A program made the translations under genes and the position numbers. A model generated the notes under the pieces. That model saw only the letters and a list, made by a program, of their open reading frames with translations, was not told the DNA's origin and searched no databases. Positions 12,451 to 24,165 of a DNA stretch of 64,000 nucleotides are shown here, piece after piece (position 1 is the first letter of the stretch; each line of letters starts with the position of its first letter). Source of the stretch: Dasyornis broadbenti. Its lineage: Eukaryota; Chordata; Aves; Passeriformes; Dasyornithidae. The stretch is taken from the NCBI GenBank assembly GCA_013397935.1, contig VZRN01005169.1:3032570-3096569 (forward strand). Reading direction: 5' to 3'.

Positions 12451-15419
12451 TACCTAGCTTCTAATGCAAGAAACTTAGAATTTATATAGGCAGAAATTTG
12501 AGTTGATTACGTCAAAATAAGTTCCAAATTCAGAATTTTAAAACTTTTTTTTTTTTTTTTTTTCCTTTTCTACTACTTTGTCCAATTCAGCAAATTACCA
12601 ATGGGATGAGAAACTCCCCTAAAAGTTGATGTCAAGATGATTGCTGCAAAGATTTTCAAGCAGAGACCCCCAGCTTGAAGCATGTGGATGCTCTGTTGGG
12701 TTCAGTGCTTGTGGTGTCACTTGTTGCCTGGTGAGCTGGCTGGGGACAAGGACACCCCTCCCTGAGGTGCTGCGCAAACACAGGCTCCCTTGCTCACCCA
12801 GGAAGTTGAGTGCTCGTGGCAAGGGATACAGATAAACCAACTTTCACTTTGTGCTGTGAGATGGGCCGGTGTCATCTCCCCAGATTTATTCTCACCAGCA
12901 TCACGGCTGAAGTCTCATTACAACCTTCCACCCAATATTGCACTGGAACAGATTGGAAGGAGTGAAAAATCTTGTTTCACGAAGTTATGACAGAGACATC
13001 AAACACTCCTGACACGAGCCTGAAGGAAAACACCAGAACACCTTGTTCCAGCTAAAAAATTCAATTCCATTCCAGTATTAAATAACCCTGACTTGCTACC
13101 CTAGTTGTCCACCTTCATGACTTTTACATTGTTTCACCTGGGAAGTGCCCACAAGTGGATTATGATAGTACAAGAAAACAGCAGCAGCAGAAAAGGGCAA
13201 CGAGGAAACTGTTCCCTTTTGGAATTTCCAGAAATGAAGTTGTGCACAGAAGATCTGTAGGGAAGAGCTGATTAATATTTGGAAAAACCAAGGACCACTT
13301 TTATCCCTTTTTTCTTTCTCAGCGCTAGGATCCCATCTGTGCTCCCAAGTCCCTATTCAGCATCTCAGGCTACATTCTCGGAAGCATTTAACTTCTTCTA
13401 TTCTAGTAAATAAGACATGCATGGGGCTGTTCTCTGGCCCAGAGGCCAATTGGCACAGACCAGTTTGCGTCCGTGCTGATAAGAGTCTTTCCTTCCAAAA
13501 CTGGGGGCCTGCATCTGAACCGCCTGTGGTGATGCTCCTTGGCCCAGGCTGTCCCTGGACCGTGCCCAGGCATTGTCTGGAAAAGTGCTAGTTGGAACAG
13601 GACAAAACCATCACCAGGGACCATGCTAAAGGTTGGATAGTTTGGGAGATCATGTGCCAGTACCTGGGCTTGAGCCCTGGCCCTGTTTAGTTTATCAAAA
13701 CAGCCACAGCTTTAGGTGCTTAAGTGTAATTACATAGGGACTGATTCCCTTAGATCTTAGATCTTTTTAGGTGGATTAAAAAATACAGGTTTCATAGCAG
13801 TGTGCACACTGTCAGGAGCCTGTCTAAATTAACCAATAGAGAACACCAAGGGGAAAAGAGAAAAAATGAAAAGTTTTGAATCATGTCTCCCTATAGGATA
13901 CAGGTACCATATTCTGGGCAGCAAGAAGACATCTCACTTCCCAGAGAATTCAGAGCCCTGAGCCCTCTCCTGGAGTGAAGAGAACATTTTTCTCTGAGAA
14001 ACCAAAGGAAGAGACATGCACTTTCCTCTTCCCCAGCTCTTTTATCCCTCTTCTGAAGGACTTCACAGTAGATGTGTAAGTACTGGGTAAGCTCACTCCT
14101 TCTTCTGAAAAGATTTGAACTGTCTTTGCAGGACAGTGCATGAAAAAAAGTGGAAGGAGGAAGTTCTGGGAAGCTGAAGGCAGAGGACAAATAGAAAGTG
14201 TTGAGAGACACTTGCCAGGAGGGGTTGTTATTGACATGTAAGTTTTTATTATTAAGTAATTAGGAGCAAGAGGGAGAAAAAATAAAAAGAAATAAAGATT
14301 GGAAGACAATCTAAAATACTGTAGTAAAACAAAACTTTGCTTTACTGCTAATCCCACTGAAGTCTCTAGCCTGGTGTTGTCTCAGCAGAACATATTCTGT
14401 GAGTAACTTGGGAAGTAATTTGAGCGTCTCTGAAGTCTTTCATTGGCTCATCCAGTATTAAATCATCTGGCAACGAAGAAAAGTGTTTAAAGTTAACTTC
14501 CATACAGAACAAATTCCTCTGGAAAACTCTTGTCATTCAGCCCGGTTTACCCAAAGTCTGGTAGCATTGATTAGACTGAGGCTGGGTTTGAAATTTTTTT
14601 ATGTGTTTTCATTTCTTCGGTTTAAAAAAATGCAATTAAAAAAGAGTGCTGCGAACTTCTTTAGACTTAGCCACTTAGTGGAAAACTTAGAAGGCAAGTG
14701 TTTGACTTGGGGAAGAGAAAGCTGGAGCTGGGCTTGTGACGTGCTTGTCTGTCATCCCTGGACAATTGCAGCTTCTCTGAGACACTGGGGATTAAAAGCC
14801 TTGGGTAGGTGACACTGCAGACCTAGGGAAGCAACGAGCATCCCTTCTTGCTACTGCCTGCTAACCAAGGGCTTTGCAACTCCGAGCTGGTGCTAAAAAC
14901 ATCCCAGTACCCCCACTCAGGGGTGGTCCAACAGGACCCCTCCATCTCCATTTCCACACATGGGGATTTTGCATCCACACTATTTTTTTCTTCTCTACTT
15001 TTTAAATGCCAGGGAGGCAGTGAAGCCTTTGATGTTCCCAGGAGTCCTGCTTCAGTGCCTTTCTCTGCATACACCTACCAGCACCCAGCCAACCCATGCA
15101 TCTCCTCATCTGCAGGCAGCTCTCTCAAAGGGCCAGCACCACATCTCCACACATCCACCTGGTCCTAGCTGGTCCCCTAGTTGGCTTGACACCTGCCACT
15201 TGCTCCCAGCTGCCTCTATCCCCTTTAACCAGGGTCACCTCAGCTTTTTTCCCTTGTTTCCAACCCAATTCCCCATTCTCACTAGCTGCGCTGACAGTCC
15301 TGCTCATCTCTTCCTACCCGCAGGCTTGGGAAGCTGAAACACCCCGTCAAGTAACACACCTAGTTAACTGTGTAATGCTGTACCTATGGGGCAATTCCAT
15401 CCCAGCACCTGCAGGGATC

Positions 15420-15800
15420 CTGATTACACCCTAAAACATGATATTTCAATTTCATTATCTGATCGGGCATTAGCAACGAGCACCACTAATGAGTATATTA
15501 GTCAGTTCCTTTATTAAACTAGCGGCAGCATTTGATGCAATGACCTCCTGATGTAGCTCTTTGATGCCATGTGATTTGATTTTTATTTCTTCTTTTTTTT
15601 TTCCCCCCTTTTAATTGAGAAAGATACAGCAAAGCAAATAGAAAAACTGTGAGGAGCAGAATTAGCACATTGGCAGTGCAGGCAAATACATGTTCAGCAA
15701 GGAGAATAAATTTTATTGTAACTGCAGAAAAGGCAAGTGGCGAGCTCTAGCTAGCTAACATTTGAATATAACCATTCATTACTCCTGCCATTATTATCAT
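15420..15800. promoter_or_regulatory. Candidate conserved non-coding element
   Basis: Unique AT-rich DNA with retained CpGs (near 15465, 15477 and 15524) and several ATTAG/TAAT cores. It is interrupted only by a T-rich patch at about 15590-15613. There is no open frame and no repeat signature. The composition resembles vertebrate developmental enhancers, but conservation is not shown by the sequence alone. Confidence 0.3.
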
Positions 15801-18800
15801 GAATTTGTTGTTGTTATTCTATTACACAGCCAGTCCTGAGGACTGGTTTTGCCATCTGTAACCTGGCAATCTTTCACCCTTAGCAATTGTTGTTTGGCCG
15901 TGTTACCACAGGGCTCATTGTGCAAGAAGCTGCACAAGCCCTGAACAAAAAGGGGATACCAGCCCCAGGGCATTTCCAGTGTAAGTGACAGATCAGTGAC
16001 AACAGGCAGGTACTGATGGACAGAGGAGCATGAGAAAACGGTCACACATGTGGCTGGATCAAGGGTGAAGTTTTGGAGCAAGCTTCAGGTTCAGCCAGCT
16101 ACCAACTCCATCAGTGAAGCATTGCATTCAGGCACTTAAATTCCTATGCCCTGGCAAAACTCCAGCCTGGGGAAATATACAGAACATCCTACCAAAACTC
16201 CCATTGTTGTTTTCACTAGAGAAATCATCACACTTTTCCTTCCAAGAAACTCTGATACCGCAGTCACAGCCCTGGATGACTCCTGCAACCTTTCCAAACA
16301 TGACTATATTTTCACAGATTTCATCTCAGGTCCAGTTCTAACCTGATATTTAATCATGAGAGTGTTCAGAGCTCCTTCAGGTAATTACTGGAGGTATTAA
16401 GCCATCCCAAACTGAAGCATCAGGTGCTTTTCACCCAGGCAAATGGCTTGCACGGACTTACATAAGAAGCATTTGCACTGGCCATAGATCATTTGTGGTC
16501 CTGCTCTGGCATGTTGTCACGTGTCACCATCATTCCATCCACCCGGCTGTAGGACTTTGAGGCCAGCTCACTCAGGCTACTCAAAGTAAGATGGGAAGTA
16601 CACAGGAGATTTTAGCAGAATTACTTCTGCAGTCATTTTTCTTCAGGAATCCAAGAACCAGAAAACAAACTGAGAACATGAGGACAGAAAAAATGTCTCT
16701 GTTGGTATGGTGAGTGTTGGAAGGCCCAACCTGACTACTTCCTGCATGATCTTGTATCCAACAGGTTAAAATATTACTGCCACTGTGCCAAGTGTGTAAT
16801 CTAAACCTAAGAGGCATGTGCCACCAAGTTGTTGTCTTCTTTCTTCACCAGTAAACTTGCTCGCCACCGCCATGGAGGATGTGCCTGCACTGGCCCTACT
16901 TTATAGCCACCAGAGGTGCATTTGTTCTGGGGCCAGAGGGCTGAATCAGATTTCTCTTCAAGGGAAAGAGGGTCCTACCTCAAGGTTCAGGATAAAAATC
17001 CTGCCCAGAAATAATGCCAAATCCTCAACAACTCAAGCAACGCTTCCATGACTTCCCTTTACCAGGACTGGCAGATGAGCCCTTCACAGCCCATCTTCAC
17101 GGCAGCTGGGAACTGGGCATTCTTTGGGGGGTTACCTACAGAAGACCAAACAGGAGCTGGGGGCCCCTCTCCTCCCAGGATGCTGGAGTAGCTCAGCCAA
17201 ACTGGGCATTGTTGTGTGTTTTTAAGGAGACCCTCTGCCGTAAATCCCGCAGCTGAGCCGTGTGTCCACACATCCCTGGCAGGGCTCCCAGCACATCCAG
17301 GTCTGCAATGGGCCTGCCTCCATCTGACTGCCCAGTGAACATCCTCCTGCTGCCTCCTTAATTATAATCCCTTTATTTTATCTAACCCCAATTGTAGCAG
17401 TTGGTGAGTCACCAGGCTCCATAACAAGACGATCAGGACACATTTCATATTACACTGCAGTTTTCATTCCAGGGCGTGGGCTGAAGGCGTTGTTTATTTA
17501 TTTTAATTTGGTTCGGTTTGGGGTTTTCTCACAGGTGATGGAGTACAGAGATTTAAGCAGGGGGTAGAAGAGTGGAAGGGGTAAAAAACAAAAACAACCT
17601 CAATCCATCTGGATCAATTAAATCTTGTTGAAAAGTTTTCAACCTCAGGGTTGCCTGAGGTAGGTCTAATAGTCACACTCTTTGGCATTTAATGAAAATG
17701 CTAATGATTTCTCCTTTGGAATATATTTTCACTTCTAGTTTGAACAAGATGCATCTCTCCTCCAATCAATTCCACAAGTTCTTAATTTTTTTCCTCCCCA
17801 TTTATGCGCGTGCCCCTTCAGGGCAAATTAAGAAATTATTGCCTCTATCCAAAAAGTAGCTGAAATGTGCAGCCTTATGCTTCACGTCACAGGGGTGGGG
17901 AGGAAAAAAGTCTTTACATGGGAGCAACAATCCCGTTTGTGTCTGACTTGTGTAGGAAAAATATGGCGTCAAACCTTTCTCATCCTGGTTCTCCAGGGAA
18001 AGCTGTGGATGCACGTCTCAGCCTGTGAAAATCACCATTGATCCAACAGAGCTGCCTTTGGATTGAAGACCTCACCTAAAATGTTCAATTTTCTTGTTGG
18101 TAGTTCACTGTGGCAAGAATAAGAGTGAGCAAATAAAGAGAGGGATGTTTAAATATAAGATGAGACTTTTCTCCCCCAGTTTCTAAGGGATGAGAATGGA
18201 GATGAGTGCTTCAGGTCATCCATAGATTCTGGAGAGGGACGGGTTCGCCCCCATTCCAAACTAGACACTGAAATTTTTAATGGCTGAAATATGATGGCTG
18301 AAACAAAGGCATCGAGTGGAAGAATTGCCACAAGTCAAACCCACTTAGAATTTGCAAAGGAAATTCAAACAAATCATAAAAGTTTCCAGTAAAGGATGGG
18401 AATGCTGAACACAGGCTTAGAGGCAAAAAGGCTAATGGAAAAGAGGGGATGGGAGTACGAAGCGTTTTCTTGAAATTGCCATCGGCTCAAGGGAAAACTA
18501 AACAATCTCCCTGCAGAAGTCTGAGAAAAGGCACAAAGAATCATTAGTTTTGCCTAAATTAGCATATTAAACAAGGCCAGGACATGTGACTGCCCTGCTG
18601 TTAGCTCTGTCCCTAACAAGGTTTGTACTGTGGCACCTGATGTGCTGAGGCATGGTTGAGAAGACATCATGTGCATTATTACCAGTACACAGTACCCATG
18701 GGACAACTCTTTTTCTGGTGGGAAGTTGGCCTTTAAAGTATTGGTGTACCATCTCGAGCCATGCCTTGCCATGATTCTTGGGATCAGAGAATGAACCCTG

Positions 18801-18879
18801 GACCATTTTATTTATTTGTCTAAACATAGGCACAAAATCCAACTGTGAATAATTTTAAAAGGTCTACTAAGTCCTAAGT
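15801..18879. other. Intergenic DNA, no gene recognised
   Basis: Unique sequence without an identifiable gene or transposon. The stretch at about 17345-17520 (TTAATTATAA near its start, few repeats) has enhancer-like composition, but I see no decisive feature in it. Confidence 0.5.
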
Positions 18880-19322
18880 TGAAGGAGTTAAACCAGAAGA
18901 TATGGGCTGTCATCAGCAATAAGTCAGATTATGGAACATATTCAGCAGTAAAGAATAATTAAAGGCATGGATGCAAATAAAAATTGCAATAAAACACATG
19001 TTTTAGAAAAAGATAGATCACTCTGAACTGGCCTGATAACTCGCTTCGATAGATCACTGATTGTCTAATGAAGGAAATGTAGTAGATCTAATGTCTCTGG
19101 ACTTCAGAAAAGCATTTGATATGCTGCCTCATAAGACATTATTAAGTGGTAGAATATGGACATTAGGAGAGGAATTTTAGGATGGAAAAGGGAATAACTA
19201 CATAGGAAATTACACTGGGTGCTGTTGAGAGAGGAAGTATTGAGCTGGAAGGAAGTTATAACTGCAACTCTTCAGAAATCAGTTTGGGGACTGAATTTAT
19301 GTCTGGAAAGTGGGACATGTGG
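18880..19322 (+). mobile_element. Ancient CR1/L3-type LINE relic, 5' half (reverse transcriptase remnant)
   Basis: Degraded coding DNA of an old LINE. Reading across 19096-19133 gives LDFRKAFDMLPHK, which matches the shape of LINE reverse-transcriptase motif A (usually LDFSKAFDTVPH). About 19250-19300 still resembles the following GVPQGSVLGP block with substitutions. Both frames are broken, so it is non-functional. The element stops abruptly where a younger CR1 begins at 19323, and its 3' portion resumes at about 20278. Family assignment is from memory of sauropsid CR1 sequences. The left boundary is approximate. Confidence 0.7.
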
Positions 19323-20277
19323 ATCATAGAATCATTTAGTCTGGAAAAGAGCTTTAAGATCACTGAGTCCAACCATTAACCCAGCACTGCCAAAGCCACC
19401 ACTAAACCATGTGCCCAAGTCCCACATCTACATGGAATGGTGACTCCACCACTTGCCTGGGCAACATGTTTAAGTGCTCAAAACACTGGTGAAGACATTT
19501 TTCCTCGTATTCAATCTAAAGCTCCCCTGGCACAACTTGAGGCCTTTTCCTCTTGTTCTGTCACTTGTTATTTAGGAGAAAGTCAATCCTCACCTCACTA
19601 CAGCCTCCCTCCAGGTAGCTGTAGAGGGCAATAAGGTCCCTCCCAATCCTTCTTTTTCCAGACTAAACAACCCCAGCTCCCTCAGCTGCTCCTCATGTGA
19701 CTTACTCTCTAGACCCTTCACCAGCTTCTTTTCTGTTCTCTGGACACGCTCCAACACCCCAATGTCTTTCTTTATAAAAATATAGAGTACTTTGGTTTGG
19801 AAGGGACCTTTAAAGTTCATCTAATGCGGGAGCCCAAAACGGAACACAGGACTTGAGGTGTGTCCTCACCAGTGTGGAATTCAGAGGGACAATCACTGCC
19901 CTGGTCCTGCCTGCCACACTGTTTTTGATCCAAGCCAGGATGCCACTAGTCTTCTTGGCCACCTGGGCACAGCTGGCTCATCCAGCTGTCGACCAACACC
20001 TCCAGGTCCTTTTCAGACACTCTTCCCCAAGCCTGTAGCGCTGCAAGGGGTTGTTGTGACCCAAGGGCAGGACCTGCCACTTTGCTTTACTGAACCTCAT
20101 CCATTTGGCCTCAGCCCATGGATCCAGCCTGTCCAGATCCCTCTGCAGAGCCTTCCCACCCTGTTCAACACTTCTGCCCAAATTAATGTCATCTGTGAAC
20201 TTACTGAGCGTGCACTCAATCCCCTCATGCAGATCATTGATACAGTGTTAAACAGAATTTGGATCAAGCATTAAAGG
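19323..20277 (-). mobile_element. CR1 retrotransposon, 5'-truncated, minus strand
   Basis: The plus strand begins with the reverse complement of a CR1 3' end (ATCATAGAATCAT at 19323). It continues through the familiar 3' UTR text to the end of ORF2. The minus frame at 19590-19820 contains VQRTEKKLVKGLE followed by REL and LFSLEK, the usual C-terminus of CR1 ORF2. The minus frame at 19978-20181 contains LQRDLDRLDPWAE and VLPLGHNNP, from the region after the reverse-transcriptase core. The ORF is broken and 5'-truncated at about 20277, as nearly all CR1 copies are. It sits inside an older LINE and is itself interrupted at about 19771-19822. Confidence 0.9.
19771..19822 (-). mobile_element. Short CR1 3'-end fragment nested in another CR1
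   Basis: Within the minus-strand CR1, the text expected between the phrase ending CTTTCTT and the phrase GAGCCCAAAACGG is split by about 50 bases. The insert contains TTTGGTTTGGAAGGGACCTTTAAAG, i.e. the 3'-terminal signature of a CR1 read in the same orientation. I infer a second, very short CR1 insertion. Its exact edges are uncertain by several bases. Confidence 0.6.
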
Positions 20278-20820
20278 AGACCAAGTGGCATGGCTACCAA
20301 AACTGTGCCTCATAAAGTATTTACCATAAGGAGAGGGGAATTTCTGTCTTGATCTGCACAAAACACAGTGAGGATAACCTCCAAAGCAACAGAACAGATC
20401 CTAGTTACCTGTATTTAGGAGAGATGAACTCAGAGTAAAACGCTGAAGTGCTGAGATGTGTCAGGAAATGGTGAACCCATGACACAGGAAAAGAACAGAC
20501 AACTTGGCTTGTTTAGCTGAAAAAAGCAAGGACTGGGACAACAGTGCTGATTTATATACAAATTCATCAGGAGAGCAAATAAGGAGAGAAAAAGATCTAT
20601 TTAAACATGGGCTCAACAAATGGCATAAACTGAAACTAAATAAACACAGGTTGGTAGAAGAAAAACTAGGGTGAAAGACCTGAACAACCTCCAGCTAGAG
20701 CAATGAGAGCAAAAACAAACCAACAAGAAAATTCCTTCCCCGTGAACTATTTTCAGTTCATGGAAGAGTTTAAAAGAGAGAAGAGATACAACTTAGAGAA
20801 TCAAGAGGTGTCCTCCAGTT
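20278..20820 (+). mobile_element. Ancient CR1/L3-type LINE relic, 3' half
   Basis: Continues the old LINE interrupted at 19322. The stretch from about 20495 (ACAACTTGGCTTGTTTAGC) to about 20690 follows, with many substitutions, the order of old sauropsid CR1 sequence downstream of the reverse transcriptase. It is non-coding now because every frame is interrupted. The right end is approximate. Confidence 0.6.
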
Positions 20821-23582
20821 TTACTTGTCTGTATGCACGAAAGAACAAGTAAACTTCTTGAAGACAGAAAAAACCTGTCTGGTATGCTATACCAAAAACT
20901 GTCTGGTTGTCCTTTTAACACCTGGTACTTCCTTTTTCTCACCAGGCTGCTGGTGTTTCACTTGTAACAATACACTAATTGAATAGCACATTGACAGATT
21001 TGCATGCCACAGTCCTCCCGCTTCTGATTTCTTTGTTGCATTTGTGTACATCTAAGCCCAGAGAAAAGAAGAGAAAAAAACCCAACAACAACTAGCAGGA
21101 GAAACAAAGCAAACACATATGCACACAGCACTTCCAAACTGGTCTTGAGAGCAAACAATAGTAGGAAGGGATAACTACCACTCTCAGGGCTCTCAGATGA
21201 TAAGGTCAGTGAAGCAGACACAAGGAAAGGGGATTTCAAGAAACAAATAATACCTGTGCCTGAAATGGGAGCTTTGCTGTAAAGAGAAAAGAAACATATG
21301 CTTTTCAGCTGGAGTGGATTTCTTATGTTGCTCAGAAGTGACTGGCTCATCCTCAGTGTAAAGGACCGGTGTTGTATTAACCGTTCTGTATCAGTTTCCC
21401 TCTCGAGTCCCCTGCCTGAGCCGCCGGGTTATTTCATTTCTGACAGGCAGCACAAACAGGAGCCTGGGGTAACTCAAGTCCCTGATGGTGCTGAGCAGAC
21501 ATCCATCTGTGCTTCGAGGGATGCATATCTATACCCTGTCAGGGCTGGATGTGGCTGGGCAGCACTGGTCAGGAGCTGGGACAGTTGGTGACAGTGGACA
21601 GACAAAGGTAAGGCCCTAGTTTTCACAAGGTACCACATCAGCTGGAGGTTCTTGATAGGATCCCTGATGTCTTGCTCCTTTTCTGTGAGCTGACTTTTTC
21701 CAAAAGTCTCAGCATTCTTTTCATTGAGAGCAGAAAATCCCCTGGGAGCACGTGGGCCTCGGGAAGCTCTGTGAGAGCCTTGATTGCCAGAGCACAGGCA
21801 AAATATGTGCTCTGCAAGTAGTTTAACAAATTTTGGGTCCATCATCAGTCTCCTTGTTCTCATGTGGTATTGTTTATGCTTAAGCCAGCATTCTGAAACA
21901 GGCACTGCCAGGTTCTGCATCATGACGGCAACAGAGCTGCTCCTTTATTATGTATCCATTCCTAACTGAAAATAAGGCATTTGCCCCCAGGGGAGAAGGA
22001 GGTGAGCTACCGTCTGAGTTTTTCTCTGTACCACCCTCTACCTCACATGGTTTTAGAGCCAACATACACAAAGTTTCCTTTGCCTTCAACCTACGTACCT
22101 GAACACAGTCCCACTCCCAACTATTCCCTCCCTGCAGTTGTTTGCCCACTTCTCGGAATTGTATTTCAGCTGTCTATGGCCTGGATCCAGTGGGAAAAAA
22201 AAGATCTCCCGACACCAGAGCTGTTAATTGCCATAGACCTAGATTCCTTTGGTAGAGGAGCATTTGCTTCCTTGATAGAGCAAGACTCACAGCTGAAAGG
22301 TAAGAGATTTTCCTGAAACAAGAGCTGGGAATTATCCCAAAACCCTACATTTAAGCAGAATAACGTCAGGGGAGTCTGGACCTGCTTTGATCTTTATAGC
22401 ATCAGCCCCTCTCTCTCCAAGCTCAAAGCAAAGCAGATTGGGACTTGCCATCTTGGCCCAAATGAACATCAAGATAGATGCTGAAGACTTCTTTGTTCCT
22501 TGAATGTCAACTGTAAATGTGAGTCATTGTGGCTTCAGGAAGGAGGGAACCTTTCAGACAAGGTCTTTCTGAGGGAGAGATGGGAATTGATAGCTGATGC
22601 AGAAGATCCAGGTTTAAAGATATGAAGCTAGATTCTCAAGGGCGCTTGTCTCCCATTGATTCCTAAGTGCCTTATAACATCCACTCATAATGACTGAATC
22701 TGAAAATAACTAATTTCAAGGGAATCCAAATGTGTCGTTCCACCTTGTTGTAGTGCTTAATAAAACTAAATACCCATGTATCACCTAGATAACAGCTTAA
22801 AGCTCAGTCGTACTGTTTATCTCCCAATGAACCTTTCCCCACACTCAGATCCACTTTCCTGAGCTGCAGGTGTGATCGTTCCCCTCTCAGTACAGCTCTT
22901 TATTTTTTTCTCATTAAGTGAATTCAATGGGATTTCTTACACGAGGGTGGAGCAACTTGACAATGAACAACTTGGCAAAATTGGGCTTTATGTAATTACT
23001 TGAGGATTTGGCCCAACATACTGGTACAACATGAGATGTATCTCATGATCTTTCACTTGCGTAACCCTCTTCCTCTTGTTGTTTATTGTCATCCCTTGCT
23101 GGGTTAGTTCCTTGGGGCAGAGACCTTTTATTTAATTAGTCTGGAAAGGGCCTGGCACACCTACAGAGCCATATTAATAATGAGAAACAGTACTAACCTA
23201 CCCACAAGAAGATGTGAGCTTCCTTGCAAGATATGTGACAGGGTACAACCACAGTGATCAGTCACACTCTGACCCAATAGAGCTCGCCTTGGTTTGTCTT
23301 GGGTGGGAAACTTATCACTGTCATGTCCCCAGGCTTTTTCTCCTCTTATATTCGGAGAAATGTCATTATGACAGATCACCTACTGATTAGATTTACCTCA
23401 AATAATAAGCTAATAAGTGTTTCTTGCACCTTCTGGAACTCCCTTTCCAAGCATTAGAAGAGGGAAAAAATAGTAGGTGGACAGCAGGTCTCATGGAGCT
23501 CGTGTCCAAGTGATTTTTATCTGCTCTTTGGTTGACTTCTAATAGGGTAGTAAAAAGGTTGCAGCATGAGGTTCCTTATTAG
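20821..23582. other. Intergenic DNA, no gene recognised
   Basis: Unique sequence. A 149-codon minus-strand frame at 21474-21923 has no domain, signal peptide or family resemblance that I can see, and overlapping frames exist on both strands. I treat it as chance. No transposon is recognised. Confidence 0.5.
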
Positions 23583-23752
23583 TGAAAAAAAGAGAGAGAG
23601 AGAGAGAAAGGGAGAAAGGGAGAGAGAGAAAGGGAGAAAGAGAGGAAGACAGAAAGTAAGGAAGAGAGAAAGAGAAAAAGAGCGAAAGAAAGAAAGAGAA
23701 CAAGAGACAGGAAGAAAGAGAGGAAGAAAGAAAGATGAAGAAAGAAAGATGA

Positions 23753-23800
<48 letters not shown>

Positions 23801-24165
23801 AANNNNNNNNNNNNNNNNNNNNNNNNNNNNNNNNNNNNNNNNNNNNNNNNNNNNNNNNNNNNNNNNNNNNNNNNNNNNNNNNNNNNNNNNNNNNNNNNNN
23901 NNNNNNNNNNNNNNNNNNNNNNNNNNNNNNNNNNNNNNNNNNNNNNNNNNNNNNNNNNNNNNNNNNNNNNNNNNNNNNNNNNNNNNNNNNNNNNNNNNNN
24001 NNNNNNNNNNNNNNNNNNNNNNNNNNNNNNNNNNNNNNNNNNNNAGAGAAGAGAAGAGAAGAGAAGAGAAGAGAAGAGAAGAGAAGAGAAGAGAAGAGAA
24101 GAGAAGAGAAGAGAAGAGAAGAGAAGAGAAGAGAAGAGAAGAGAAGAGAAGAGAAGAGAGAAGAG
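23583..24165. repeat. Large purine-strand microsatellite (GAAA/GGAGA, then GAGAA) with an assembly gap
   Basis: The left part (23588-23802) is almost pure purine on the plus strand and resolves into GAAA tetranucleotides from about 23755. A run of N fills 23803-24044 (242 bases). The right part (24045-24165) is a nearly perfect GAGAA pentanucleotide array. The unit changes across the gap, so the true array is compound and its length is unknown. Confidence 0.95.

Larger units (their letters stand above)
8311..15419. other. Intergenic DNA with scattered simple repeats, no gene recognised
   Basis: Mostly unique sequence with small simple repeats: GA at 11700-11735, CA-rich at 12383-12450 and a T run at about 12546-12563. 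An AT-rich stretch at about 11480-11610 carries several TTAATTA cores and could be regulatory, but that is weak. The longest open frame (10417-10896, plus strand) has no recognisable domain and I do not call it a gene. Confidence 0.55.

Noticed and set aside
19590..20181. Functional reverse-transcriptase gene
   Set aside because: The frames are fragments of a 5'-truncated CR1 interrupted by stops, frameshifts and an insertion.
21474..21923. 149-codon minus-strand open frame as a gene
   Set aside because: Unrecognised, with other frames open on both strands over the same bases. Length is within what chance gives in 64 kb.
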